A stretch of DNA of 64,000 bases, from NCBI GenBank assembly GCA_034638255.1, contig JAWPGT010000026.1, forward strand, positions 62,001 to 126,000, written 5' to 3'. The stretch comes from Coprinus comatus. Lineage: Eukaryota; Basidiomycota; Agaricomycetes; Agaricales; Agaricaceae. Each line of letters starts with the position of its first letter. The stretch's first letter is position 1. The position numbers were made by a program, and so were the translations under genes. This document shows positions 23,858-34,119 of this stretch, in pieces. Below the pieces are notes generated by a model that did not search any database, was not told the origin of the DNA, and worked only from the letters and a program-made list of their open reading frames with translations.

Positions 23858-24135
23858 CACTGGGTGTCGTTTACCCTTTTTCGTGGGATAAAAGGGTAAA
23901 GATATGCCAAAGATATTAATAATATCTATAACCATGTCCCATGCCTTATATAATAAAAGATTTTTAAAATATTATTAAAAAAAACCCGAAAAAACGTAGG
24001 TTATGTTTATTTTCTCCAATATCTTTAAAATATATTTCACCATATAAGGCATGGGACATGGTTATAGATATTATTAATATCTTTGGCATATCTTTACCCT
24101 TTTATCCCACGAAAAAAGGTAAACGACACCCAGTG
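23858..24135. mobile_element. 278-bp foldback / MITE-like element, left arm only
   Basis: The element is almost entirely an inverted repeat. It starts CACTGGGTGTCGTTTACCC and ends with the reverse complement. Its internal arms are about 95-100 bp long and carry the same CCAAAGATATTAATAATATC palindromic block. The right arm has the empty site (GGCTTTAAAACAAAACTG). The flanks TTTAA and TATAA are compatible with a short TA-rich target duplication. There is no transposase; it is non-autonomous. The insertion postdates the arm duplication or was lost precisely from the other arm. Confidence 0.85.
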
Positions 24136-24384
24136 TATAACAACAAAACTGAAGCACATTGTGCGCTGTTCAGATTTCACCTTAACTTACATTTTATACT
24201 AATGCTGCATTTCTCTCTAAGTAGTTCTGAGTGCTCTAAGTACTGAACGAGTAAGATCACGTAACCTTCATTATCAGTGTTGATTAGTGATTGATTATCG
24301 ATGAATGCCATATATGATGCTAGATAAGAAGCTTGACCCTGGCAATGCGATATATTCCCCCCCTCAGTTGATAGCCAATAGCTC

Positions 24385-25933
24385 ATGGAAACCCTCGAGA
24401 CCTGCTTTCGTTGTAAATCTCCACATCCATCATTTATTAACCCCAACTCTTTGTCTTTCTCATCTGAGGCTGATGAGATTGCATACCTCAATCAAGAGCT
24501 GGTGTTAATTGATGAACGGATGTGTGAGTTTCAACGACAGGGACGGATGCTCGAGCTTCAATGCAGGAAGGCTCATATTTCCTGTAGGTTGAACGAAGTG
24601 CAGTCTACGACAAGACTGCTTCCCCCTGAAATCCTCTCTGAAATATTCAAACATGCCTGCCATCAGGAAGTTTACGACAAATTACCCCTCCTCTTTCATA
24701 TCCTATCTGTATCTAGTCTTTGGTCTAGGACCGCACGTTCCACTCCAAAGCTGTGGTCAACGTTGGTTTTAGTATTTTGGCCGGGGGAAGAGGAGAAGAA
24801 AAGGAATCTACTGCAACTATATCTATCTAATGTTGGAGCATTACCATTATCCCTACAAGTGAGAAGAGAGGGGAAGTTAGAGAGACCAGTGCTACAGGCT
24901 CTTTCTGTAATGGATAATGCAGAGAAGATACGAAGCTGGTAGTCCAGAACCTCACCTATTCCGACATGCCCATCATCACAAAACATTTCACCGGACTCAC
25001 CGAGCTCGTATTGAAGAACTCTGGTTCGACCGACCGATCGTACAAGCTGTACATCAACTTGAAGAATCAATCTCGCCTCCGAGAACTCAGTTTATATTGT
25101 CGATCAAATGGAATGATGTTTATTTCATCAATCGTAAACCTCACAACTCTCAAAGTTTACAAACACCTGGATGTTCAATTATTCATTCAACTCCTTATTC
25201 AATGCCAACACTCACTCGTCGAACTGGATATGTCAATCGATAACCAGCCCCTTTATCTCCCTCTAGAGTCGCGGCCTCGGGTTCCAGTAACACTTCATCG
25301 TCTCAGAGTACTCAGCGCTTTATGGATGACCCCGATGTTCATATTCCTCGGTTGGTTAAGGCTCCCCGCTCTGGAGAGCCTCCGACTGAAAACAACAAAC
25401 TTTCCACAAGATGTTTTAAAAAGCACGGATCGAAATTTATCCAAACTGAGGGATGGTCTACCAGATGCTCCTATAACACTCACAATTGAAGGCCTTGTTG
25501 AGGGTTATCTCACAAAGTTCATAGACATCCTTAACCAAATGAAACAGGTCCATGAAATCCACCTCATTATTCCGAATTACAAGTGCTATAAGCTGTTGAC
25601 CAACTACGTAAATGGACTCCTCACGCATCTATCTACGCACACACGTAACTCGAACGAAAACACTACACTTCTTCCCCACCTTCGTCGGTTGATGATTCAA
25701 GATGACGATCCTGATAAATGGTTCAACTCTTTACTTCAAATGATGGAGGCGAGACAGCTAGGTTTACGGAGCATTTCTATTTGGAGATGGAGTTGCGAAG
25801 ATTGTCCAAATGTCAAAAGGAACAACTTGACATCGTGGCATCTTTGTTGAGAGAGCAAGGTTGTTCGTTATCAATTGATGTTCATGTTAATAGTTCACTC
25901 TTATCTTCACTTTCAGAATTGGAAGGACTCTGA
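24385..25933 (+). pseudogene. F-box protein gene, left arm, with two 1-nt deletions
   Basis: Equivalent to the intact 516-codon gene at 55413-56963. It keeps the same start (METLETCFRCKSPHPSF) and end (LLSSLSELEGL). Compared with the right arm it lacks one A at about 24933 (CGAAGC versus CGAAAGC) and one A at about 25763 (TTTACGG versus CTTAACGG). Each deletion shifts the frame, so only residues ~1-182 are read before a stop. The rest of the sequence is nearly identical to the intact copy, so inactivation is recent, or these are sequence errors. Confidence 0.8.
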
Positions 25934-26493
25934 AAATGTTTATGATGATATTGTATGATGATTTCGTTACAGATGAGTTTGGAAATATATTGGAATGTTT
26001 TTTTATCATTTTTGATGTCCTGATTTCAGAGTTGTTTCTGAAGAGTCATTACAACTCAGGGTACATAAGGGCTGTATATCGTGGCAGTGATATGCAGTTA
26101 TTAACCAGAGTCAATAACCGTTAACCGCCGCGTGAGCGTGCGAATGTGGCTTTGTTTGGGGGCATTCCCAGATTAGATTAGGATACAGCGATAGACCTCA
26201 ACTTGATTCGAGACTCGAGACACTTCTTCCTGATTCTGGTAAACATATATTATTGTTCGACAGTAGCTACAGCCTACATGCATGAGCTGATCATTGAGGA
26301 TTTTCTGCAAGCTGCAAGTCTAAGTTCTGGATGATGAGATGCATCACCTATCATATTTATTATTAATATAATTGAAGTCGACTTAGGAAATTTTGCTTCA
26401 TCAACATTTCTCATTTTGGTAGTTAGGACCCTTACATGCAATTTTCCCATACTACATCAATCGTTACTAGTTATTTAACTACAGTTATATATA
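25934..26493. other. Downstream flank of the left F-box pseudogene
   Basis: No supported gene. This is a mirror of 54855-55412 in the right arm with small differences. Confidence 0.5.
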
Positions 26494-27379
26494 ACAGGAC
26501 CCCCGAAAATCCCTATGAAGGCTACATCCGAAAGCGAACAAAAAGTGGTCCTTCCGGCCGTCATACCTGAGGCGAAAACGAACAAAATTTGACGTTGAAT
26601 CCGGGATGCCGGATCCAAAATGACGAACACCATAGCAACATTACGAGGAGGCCGGATCCGGACAATAGCCAGTGTACGAGTACCTAAATCTCACAAAGTT
26701 TTTAAGGAGGAGCATTGTAATACTAGAACACCCAGACCAGGTGGAGTTGGTCGACGAATGCAATGGATTACGGATGGTAGTCAAAACCCAGGATACTCAG
26801 CAAGAAATGACACACAACCAAGTCAGCAAGTGCCGCTGCTACTCCTACATTAGCTTCTTCTAAAGTATGTCTTAGCAATTTCCTAATACTCGACACTCAT
26901 ATTATTAACTAGATATTCTTAATACTTACCATTTTGTACATTTACCCCCACCTCACTTTCTTACCCTCGGGCCTCACGAAATCAAGAGTGGTTAGCGAAG
27001 GACCATCACCACGGACCAATGTTCCGTAAATAGAAAAATCATCAGTCCCTATTGAGAGACTTATACAAAGCATTAGAAAGGCAGCTGCATCACTGAATCC
27101 AAGGGGGACAGATATTGATATAGAGTTGAAATGGGGGTTGGAATTTCTAAAGGCTAATGTTTGTATTACCTCAAATGACATCCCGCATTTTTTTTTCGCC
27201 ATTTTTCGTGATTTTTGGAGGCCAGATCCACGAAACCGAACAAAATTGGCGAAAATTTGGTAAGCCGGGTGCAAAATCGAACAAAACTCGGCCGATTTCG
27301 AATTTTTTTGGGCGAACAAAACCGACGAAAACCCGAGGTTTTGGGATGTAGCCTTAATAGGGATTTTTGGGGGTCCTGT
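26494..27379. mobile_element. 886-bp TIR element, left arm only
   Basis: The terminal inverted repeats are ACAGGACCCCCGAAAATCCC at the left and its complement at the right, and they extend imperfectly into GAAGGCTACATCC / GGATGTAGCCTT. TATA flanks both ends. The corresponding right-arm position (about 54850) has no such element. Interior open frames up to 125 codons show no transposase motifs, so I consider it non-autonomous. Its ends resemble those of the element at 27899-28342. Confidence 0.75.
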
Positions 27380-27898
27380 TATAACTAGTCATTAACCGTC
27401 CCAACACTGTAATCGTGGTCCTTTATAGCTGCAATTGTGTTGCTATTTCCATCGAAAAGGATGATGAGGTCAACACTGTAGCAAGTTATACGGTCACTAT
27501 AAGATGCTTTTACTGAGCGTTTAACACCTACAAATGCAGCGTATGACCACCGATAGGGATCTTTATCGTTATTTATTTTGAAACCCTAGACTAAACCGTG
27601 GGTGAGGAAACACTGGTGGAGCGCAATATGACTCGGACTAAGAGGATTGAGTACTAAGTTAACGCCCCAGAGAGAACGTGAGAAACTGCCTTTAAATTCT
27701 GAAACGAATCCTGATACCAGATTCTTCAAGTTCGCTTTCGACATCCACAGTGAGCTTCTTTCTGTAATGTCCATGATGGATGCTAACACTGTTTAAGAAA
27801 CCATTCGACCTTGAACTTTAATGTCATGAAGATTCGGACTGTGCTTACGTCCTGATAATGACACTCATTCTCCTTCTGGCTCTTGTCTCCTTGATGAT
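27380..27898. other. Left-arm sequence between two TIR elements
   Basis: Mirror of about 54353-54840 in the right arm. Overlapping 67-codon frames exist in both arms but show no family signature. Nothing further is supported. Confidence 0.45.
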
Positions 27899-28342
27899 TA
27901 TAAAAGGACCCGTGAATATCCCTATATACCAAAGGATCCGGATTTGGGGAAATTTGTCCGGGCCGAAAATCCTGGGATTTGTCTGGATTGGTACCCAGCC
28001 TCGGCCAAGCAGCGGTCGAATTTTGTCCGTCGGACAGTACCCAGCCTCAAAAAATCCTCCAAAATTCCCTAGAAATTGTCAAAAGAAATCCGGAGCATGA
28101 AATCAAGGATCGGGACAGCGTTTGTAGGGAAGATGTTGTTGAAATCTGGTGGTATTGCGATCACCCCATGAGGCCGGTAGCCAGCCTCAAATTTCCCTCT
28201 CGGCGCTGTTGTTGGTTGGTACCCAGCGTCCAGGTTCAAGGGCCAAAATTTGTCCGTTTGGTAGGCCTAAGGGTCAAAATCAACCCAAATTTGTCCAGAT
28301 TGGTACCCAGCCTATGTAGGGATATTCACGGGTCTTATTATA
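27899..28342. mobile_element. ~444-bp TIR element spanning the inner duplication breakpoint
   Basis: The ends are AAAAGGACCCGTGAATATCC and the complement of a close variant, flanked by TTATA on both sides. Internally the motif GGTACCCAGCCTC occurs about five times with variation (for example near 27990, 28040, 28178, 28218 and 28300). The terminal motif (GGACCC..GAA.ATCCCTAT) is shared with the 886-bp element, so both belong to one family. Homology between the two arms of the outer inverted duplication stops inside this element, near 28250. Confidence 0.7.
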
Positions 28343-28346
28343 AAGG

Positions 28347-28839
28347 TATGGCCGGTTATGATGAGTACTTACGAGTCAGAGTGCTTGGGATTCGAAAACA
28401 GAATTGTCTATGTGGAAAGAGAAAATTTTACGGAAGCTGAAATCAATTTAGTTCATGAAATCCCAAACCATCGGTGCGCCAAGTTTTTTCTTCTTCTTCT
28501 TTACCATTTGAGAGTATTAGATTCTTTGCAATTTCCTTTTCTCCCTCCAAGAACTCTGAACCGTTCCCCACAGTCAAACCAGTAAAACTGTTAAAACCAA
28601 AACAAGAAATGAGTGTTCCTTAACCTGTACACCATCCACATGTGGCGTTTCCTTGATCCTTTAAGAAATTAGGCTTTGTAATAGATAATACACCAGTGAC
28701 TGAGAATTTAAGTTAATTCAATGTTAATGTTCTTAACCCCAATTACAACAATGCACCTGCAATGGACAGCGTGTGGTCGGCGGTGCGAAAAGTTAAAACG
28801 GCAACCATTACGTATTTTCTCATTCCCTGCGATTCGACT
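28347..28839. other. Unique spacer at the inner edge of the left arm
   Basis: A 75-codon frame at 28358-28585 is not supported by motif or paralogue. Nothing else was identified. Confidence 0.45.
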
Positions 28840-30545
28840 ATTTATCGTGACCAAATAGGGTTGGGTGTGTAAACAATGTGATGAGGGAGATCATCGATCT
28901 ACATTTCAAGTTCTGAAAGACGTACTACGCCGAAGATAGAGTCACGGTAGTTGACAGTGAGTGATTATTATTTCGCCAGTTGAATGTTGCCCACAAATAC
29001 TCAACGAGAGCTTTGAAGTTTGAAGATAGTCTTGACTCTTGACTCTTCAATGTAAGGTTTCCCGCTTAGGTAATATGAGACCTGACCAGCCTGCTTGAGT
29101 TACAACTTACGTTATATGTGGTAATTACTATTAACCTGAAACGATTCGGCGAAAACTCCACCCAGCTAGAATGAACCAACAGATATAAGAACCATCTCTT
29201 GGCTTGGACTCCTTTGCGACTTAGGTGCTCGTGCTCTCTTGCGTCCATGCCATCAGAAATTTTTGTCAGACATTATGCCGGTGGTATGTTTTCCGTTCAT
29301 AATCCCTTTTCAAAGTCTGCAAACTAATTTCAGCTTACTAGTTGCAGGTGTGGCGGTGCTAATATATGACTTGATACTTGAATGGGAACGAGAAGTCGAA
29401 TGCATATGGAGGTCTGTCTGCAATGTGCCAGTTTACTCTTGAGTCTCACCTCATTCACTTTCTGCGCCTAGGAGCTCGAAATGGATCGTGAAAGGCACGT
29501 ACTTGGTGGCACGGTATTTGGGACTGGCATTGCAGATGTGAGCTTTCGTGTTTAACACCCCGCGCCATTGGCCAACGTCCATAATTTGAATCTTTGTCTA
29601 GCTTCAACCTCATCTACATCAATTACATGACCCAATTTGAACAACTTCTGGGTTGCAGGGCATGGTTTCAGTTTCAGGGGGCTGCCGCTTCGGCATTGAC
29701 TTGTAATCTTGAACTAATTCTCATACTTCGTGGTGAGTTTGCTCAACGTGTCTGGTATAATTTCAACAACTTTATTAACATGATCGAGTCCAGTTTATGC
29801 ATTATATGACCGCAATTTCATTCTTGGGACATCCATGGCCATTCTTTTCTTTTCCTCCGGAACAGCCTATGCCATCCTAGGAGTAAAGTCGGTTAGATCA
29901 GCACAATTGGATTCCGATTGTCTACCAGTCAATGTATTCGATCGTTATGTGATGATGTTTATGTGAATATGATTTCCGAATAGTCTCTAATTCCGGTACT
30001 AATTCTGACTCATTTTGGATCAGTGGTACTATGGTGACAAACCAAATTTTGCTCTGGGGGCTCACGATATACGGGTATTGGGCATCCGTTAAACCAAGTT
30101 TCTTTCGGGATCACAGTCGTAAACCAATTCTACGGATTGTCATCCGTGATAATTCGTGCTCTTGTCTCATACTATGTGGTACGATAATCTCCAAATATCT
30201 GATGCTCCCACTAACTTTCCCAATAAGTTGCTCTCGTCTCAGGTCTACAGCTTGGCATCCAAGAGTTGGTACATGTAATGCCATGGTGCGTTTTTAGAAA
30301 CATTGCACAATGATGGGTTGATATCTTTACATGCAGTGCTTGGAGTGCTTTACTTTCACTTGTAGTAAGCCCATTCGTTAACTCTCTGCGAGTCGCCAAT
30401 GAATTAACACGTTTGATGAAATGCAATAGAGTGTAGACTAATTCTGAACATGCGGAGCCTCCGGGTGAGCAATGGCTCCCAGGAACAACAATCACCAGAT
30501 CCCGAAGTGAATACCGAACCAGTGGAAATTCCGATTTTTGACATA
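28840..30545 (+). repeat. Left arm of the inner inverted repeat
   Basis: Matches the reverse complement of about 34120-35806, including promoter-side DNA (GGGTTGGGTGTGTAAACAATG here; the complement of CATTGTTTACATACCCAACCC there), all DUF6533 introns and the 3' part. The loop is about 3.6 kb. Identity is clearly higher within the gene than in the outermost ~300 bp. Confidence 0.85.
29247..30441 (+). CDS. DUF6533 domain membrane protein with a shifted C-terminus (locus D4)
   Basis: Same exon plan as D2. It starts MPSEIFVRHYAG at 29247. The signature VAGVAVLIYDLILEWEREVECIW is followed by SSKWIVKGTYLVARYLGL, then FNLIYINYMTQFEQL, VYALYDRNFILGTSMAILFF and ILLWGLTIYGYWASVK. The penultimate exon ends at 30364. 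In its mirror copy D6 the last exon reads SCRLILNMRSL. In D4 one T is missing just after the splice acceptor (AGTGTAGAC versus AGTTGTAGAC), so D4 ends SVD-stop at 30441 and loses the cytoplasmic tail. A second 1-nt difference follows (GGAAATT versus GGAAAATT). Membrane helices are intact, so a slightly shortened protein may still be made. Confidence 0.7.
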
Positions 30546-30984
30546 TCCGATGTACCTAAATCACTACTTGGTGGTGATGTCCAGTCGGTATATATATCCT
30601 CACTCCTCACTCATCTCATAACCCCCGGCATTCCCGTCTTTGATTTTTCGTCAATGTCGGACTCCATTTTCACCTAAACTGTAGTCTCCTTGATGTCGTT
30701 GGGCGTTACTCTCACAGGTTGCATATCAGGTACAGTGCTAGTGGCAGGGAAATCGATAGTGTAGAGGAGTGATGGGTGTAGGTTGTCTTGACTTTCTTGT
30801 TTCTTTTCACGTTTGTCATAGTCATAATACACAGTTAAGAGATGTAGACTAGCGATAATAACAGACTCATTGAAAACCGTAGGCACGGTGTTGGATAGTC
30901 TTCAGTTTCAGACTTTGAATGGTTCTCTGGTACTTCCTTTTTGAACGTGCCTATGTAGCGAATGAGATGAGGGTTTCCGGTAAT
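30546..30984. other. Spacer downstream of D4
   Basis: No supported gene. Open frames here (30450-30677 +, 30674-30886 -) are the shifted D4 tail and an unrelated chance frame. Confidence 0.5.
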
Positions 30985-31660
30985 ACGTCATGAGCATTGA
31001 GGTGACGTCACTCGATTCTACGAGATGAATAAATGCACCTCGCTCTGTCTTCAACTTCTTTCTTCTCTACTTTTACCTTCGTCGGCACTTGTATATCAGA
31101 ATTTAAAGCTTCATTTTTCACCCTTGTTCAATGCCCTTCCATTTGTGTTGGACAACTTCTTTGGGAGTACACCATCCGAGGAATATTAATTCCCTTCTGT
31201 CAATATATGCGCTGCCCTTTTCCTCATACATATATCTATGTACGTATTCTATTCCGTACCACATGCAGCAGGACACTTAATCTTTAACAGGTCATCATCA
31301 CATTGTTGACATGTTCATCAGTGCTTTAGAAATACGTCCTCTCGTAGTAGGGAGATGAGGGGCGAAATTATCGGAGGTGGGATGATGTACTCCCAATCAC
31401 AGGTACGCCCCAAGTTTTTCTTTCTTACCATTTAAAAACACGATTGCTTGAACTGTTGAAAGGATTGGGATAAGCACGCACCAGGAGCTGACATGACAGT
31501 ATTTGGTTAAAGTTCTATTTCTGACAATTTCAGAAAACTTTCTTTTTAACCCCCCTGTTTGCTGTGCAATCTAATAATGTAGTTGTAGTGTAATTGTATA
31601 TATGTAATAACTTTTCAGAAACAAGGAATGATACAACCTTCAACTCACAACGGATATTAG
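30985..31660 (+). repeat. Dispersed repeat, copy 2 (diverged)
   Basis: Carries GAATAAATGCACCTCGCTCTG, then ATTAATTCCCTTCTGTCAATATATGCGC at about 31184-31211, and a 3' block GTAGTTGTAGTGTAATTG..AACTTTTCAGAA near 31578. The order and spacing match the copies at 40345 and 57235. Confidence 0.6.
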
Positions 31661-31904
31661 AGGGCCGCAAGTCACCGAAGCATAACAATAAACAGACATG
31701 TACAGTATCGGACCTATTATATTACCCATCTATACTCGGTTACAAATAAACCTAATCATCTGAGACTCATTTCAAACAAAAACCAACCGTGGGCTCTGGA
31801 TATTACAGAGGTAATAATCAAGGTCGCTGTAGCTAGGACGGTTGCAACTGTACTTATGATACACGTTGACAGTTGGTTTTTGATGAACTACATTCAAGTC
31901 TATT

Positions 31905-33274
31905 TTATTCACAATTGCTAGTTCGAGCTACGGACAATGTATCACATTTAGTAGACGTTTCCTGGCCACCAACGATAGATTGTACTTGGACACTGATGAC
32001 ATTCGTATCAAGTTCAAATACTTGTGCTTGTCCATCATGTCCACCTTGAACAATGCTACATTTTCCACCCTCAGCAGGATTCAGACGTAGCATCCTTAAT
32101 AGGATATGACAGCCCTATATAACACACCTCAACAAGATAATCAAATAATAATAAAATGGATTTTACTCACTATGATTGACAGGAAAGGTACGGAATATCT
32201 ACAGGTGTAAGTAATAAGTAAATTGGACTGGGTTGAGATTTACACAAATTGGGAAGTGGTTGAAGGTGAGGGGAACTTACGTATATGAATTAAGGTCGAG
32301 ATCGCGTGCGAGTGAGTAAGGTATAAATATGGCTGCACCGACTTTTAAATAGAGGAACCCAAATTAGTCTACTAGGTCCCCTCCACAACTCCACAACAGA
32401 GTGAGAGAAATACTTTGAAACGTACGAAAAAGGAGAGCTACCACAAGCGTTCCGTCATAATAAAGAAGGCGAAGAAGTGGAAGATCTGTTCTGACAGTAG
32501 TGACGTTGAATGTTTCACGTTTAGGTCTTCGCATAAAAGTCAATATCCAAATCCAAAGTTGAACTAGGAGTCCAACAGGACTTTTAGAAATAAGTGGAAA
32601 ATGAAACGTGCTTGAGAAGGAGAGTAATTTCTCGACTGCGCAGGTACTTACATTTGTAGATAAATAAAGCGAGTTGGTTTGACAACACACATCCTCTTGA
32701 ATTTAGCATTAAGAGTGAAATCCACGCAAGTTGCAGTAAGTACAGTAATTGAAGAGAGGAATATTAACAGAGAACTCGCTCCAACCCTGATATCTTGATT
32801 ATACATAGCGTAGACTGAATTTGGCGTTAATTGGTTGGGGATAGATAAAGGACAATGGTACGCACTTCGTAACAATAATATAGTTTCCACAGCCAGTTGA
32901 AGAACTGCTGTCAAAATTTGTTGGAGGATAAGTGATTGAAGGCAATGAATGGCTGCAATGGCTTCATGTGGACCTTCGTGCATGCGGGAGGCGACTAATG
33001 CCATTAATATTCTGAGAATGACATTATATTGGGTTCTAGAATCGTGATAGAAGGCTCGGGTTGATCATAACTTACGATTGAGAGAATAACGGAAGGTACC
33101 TCAACACAACATATAAAATTTTTACAATGGTAATCGGAGACCTGGTCAAATGAGTTTAGTGAATTCTTCATCACGGTGTATAGGAAAGGTGCACTACCTC
33201 CAGATGTACGTGTACTCCTCTTTAAAACACCAGATGTAATCAACCAACAAACATGTCACATCCACAACTATCAT
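31905..33274 (-). CDS. DUF6533 domain membrane protein, second subfamily (locus D5)
   Basis: Chained from at least seven exons. The proposed start is MIVVDVTCLLVDYIWCFKEE at 33274, continuing EYTYIWR, then SPITIVKILYVVLRYLPLFS, which is a good DUF6533 pattern. Next come LMALVASRMHEG, ILQQILTAVLQLAVETILLL, VYAMYNQDIRVGASSLLIFL, a helix VGLLVQLWIWILTF, LLRLLYYDGTLVVALLF, IFIPYSLARDLDLNS, then GCHILLRMLRLNP and a hydrophilic tail ending at 31905. All junctions used are GT..AG and in phase. An extra upstream exon (ATGGTGGCTGCTTG near 33350), equivalent to the start of D7, is out of phase here, so the true N-terminus is uncertain. The function of the family is unknown. Confidence 0.7.
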
Positions 33275-34119
33275 TTGCTTCAGAGATGATCCTGGACAAT
33301 GGTTCAATGTGCGTGAATACCTATTGAAATAATATGGGACCAAGCAGCCACCATCCAGCACTCTGTCCTAGCCTGAGAATGTGTACAGAAATAGATTGAG
33401 AGGTGATCGGGGGGGATAGGCGTACAAAAAATTGGAGTCAAGGAGGTTGTAGGTTACTAAGGGACCCCCTACGTTGTTTGTGAAGGAGTGGGAAATGTAA
33501 GCACAGGGTAAGATCTCCGCACGAGTTTGATAATCCCGGACCAAATTACCCACACTCATTCATTCAATCCTTCACACGCCCATCCTCATTCACTGCCTAA
33601 GCTCTTTAATTCAGCCTCTGACAGAACATTGATCATATCCGTCGAAAAGGAAGTACCGGAGAACCATTTAAAGACTGAGGCGGAAGACTCAGAGTGGTAT
33701 TGTTGCCTTTATGCTAACAGGAGCCTAAATCGTTTTATGCATTAAAAGTTAAACTATCCCACTCCATGCTTCGGAAAAACCTTATTCTATTTGTAAATGC
33801 TGTCACTAATTGGAGACATCCTCCGGATGTCCTAGTAGTGTACAACGGGCTTACTGTTGTGTAATCTCTTATGGTCTACATCGCAGTTATATACTACTAT
33901 GGCCAGGACAGAAAATGAACAGAAAAAGTCGAGAGTAACATCACGCATTCATATCCGACCACACGTCAGAAGACCTCCACTAGTATCGATTATCCTGGAA
34001 CTAACACTGTCCTCGATATGGAACCTGTGGGAGTAACGATGCAAGTTCATCGGTGTCAACATGACCACGGTTTTGAGAATAATGGAATATGACTCGCCAC
34101 TGCAACAATGTACTAGAGT
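33275..34119. other. Upstream region of D5 / inner loop edge
   Basis: No supported gene. The first ~100 bases contain a possible leader exon of D5; see that entry. A 72-codon plus-strand frame is unsupported. Confidence 0.45.

Larger units (their letters stand above)
17130..28250 (+). repeat. Left arm of the large outer inverted duplication
   Basis: Read forward, this arm matches the reverse complement of about 53985-63605. Homology begins near 17130 (TATTTTCCTCGGTATTGAATTG) and stops near 28250, inside a TIR element that is complete here. Arm-specific insertions are 17231-17657, 22706-22957, 23858-24135 and 26494-27379. The left arm lacks about 652 bp present at 59141-59792 and about 163 bp present at 60640-60802. 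Coding segments are nearly identical; the Clp1-like exon 2 differs at only a handful of residues. Confidence 0.92.

Noticed and set aside
23705..24246. Two frames sharing the same 26-residue segment on opposite strands
   Set aside because: The shared peptide comes from the inverted arms of the 278-bp foldback element, not from a gene duplication.
30450..30677. 75-codon frame after DUF6533 locus D4
   Set aside because: Its first part is the C-terminal exon of the DUF6533 family read in the frame lost through a 1-nt deletion. It is not an independent gene.
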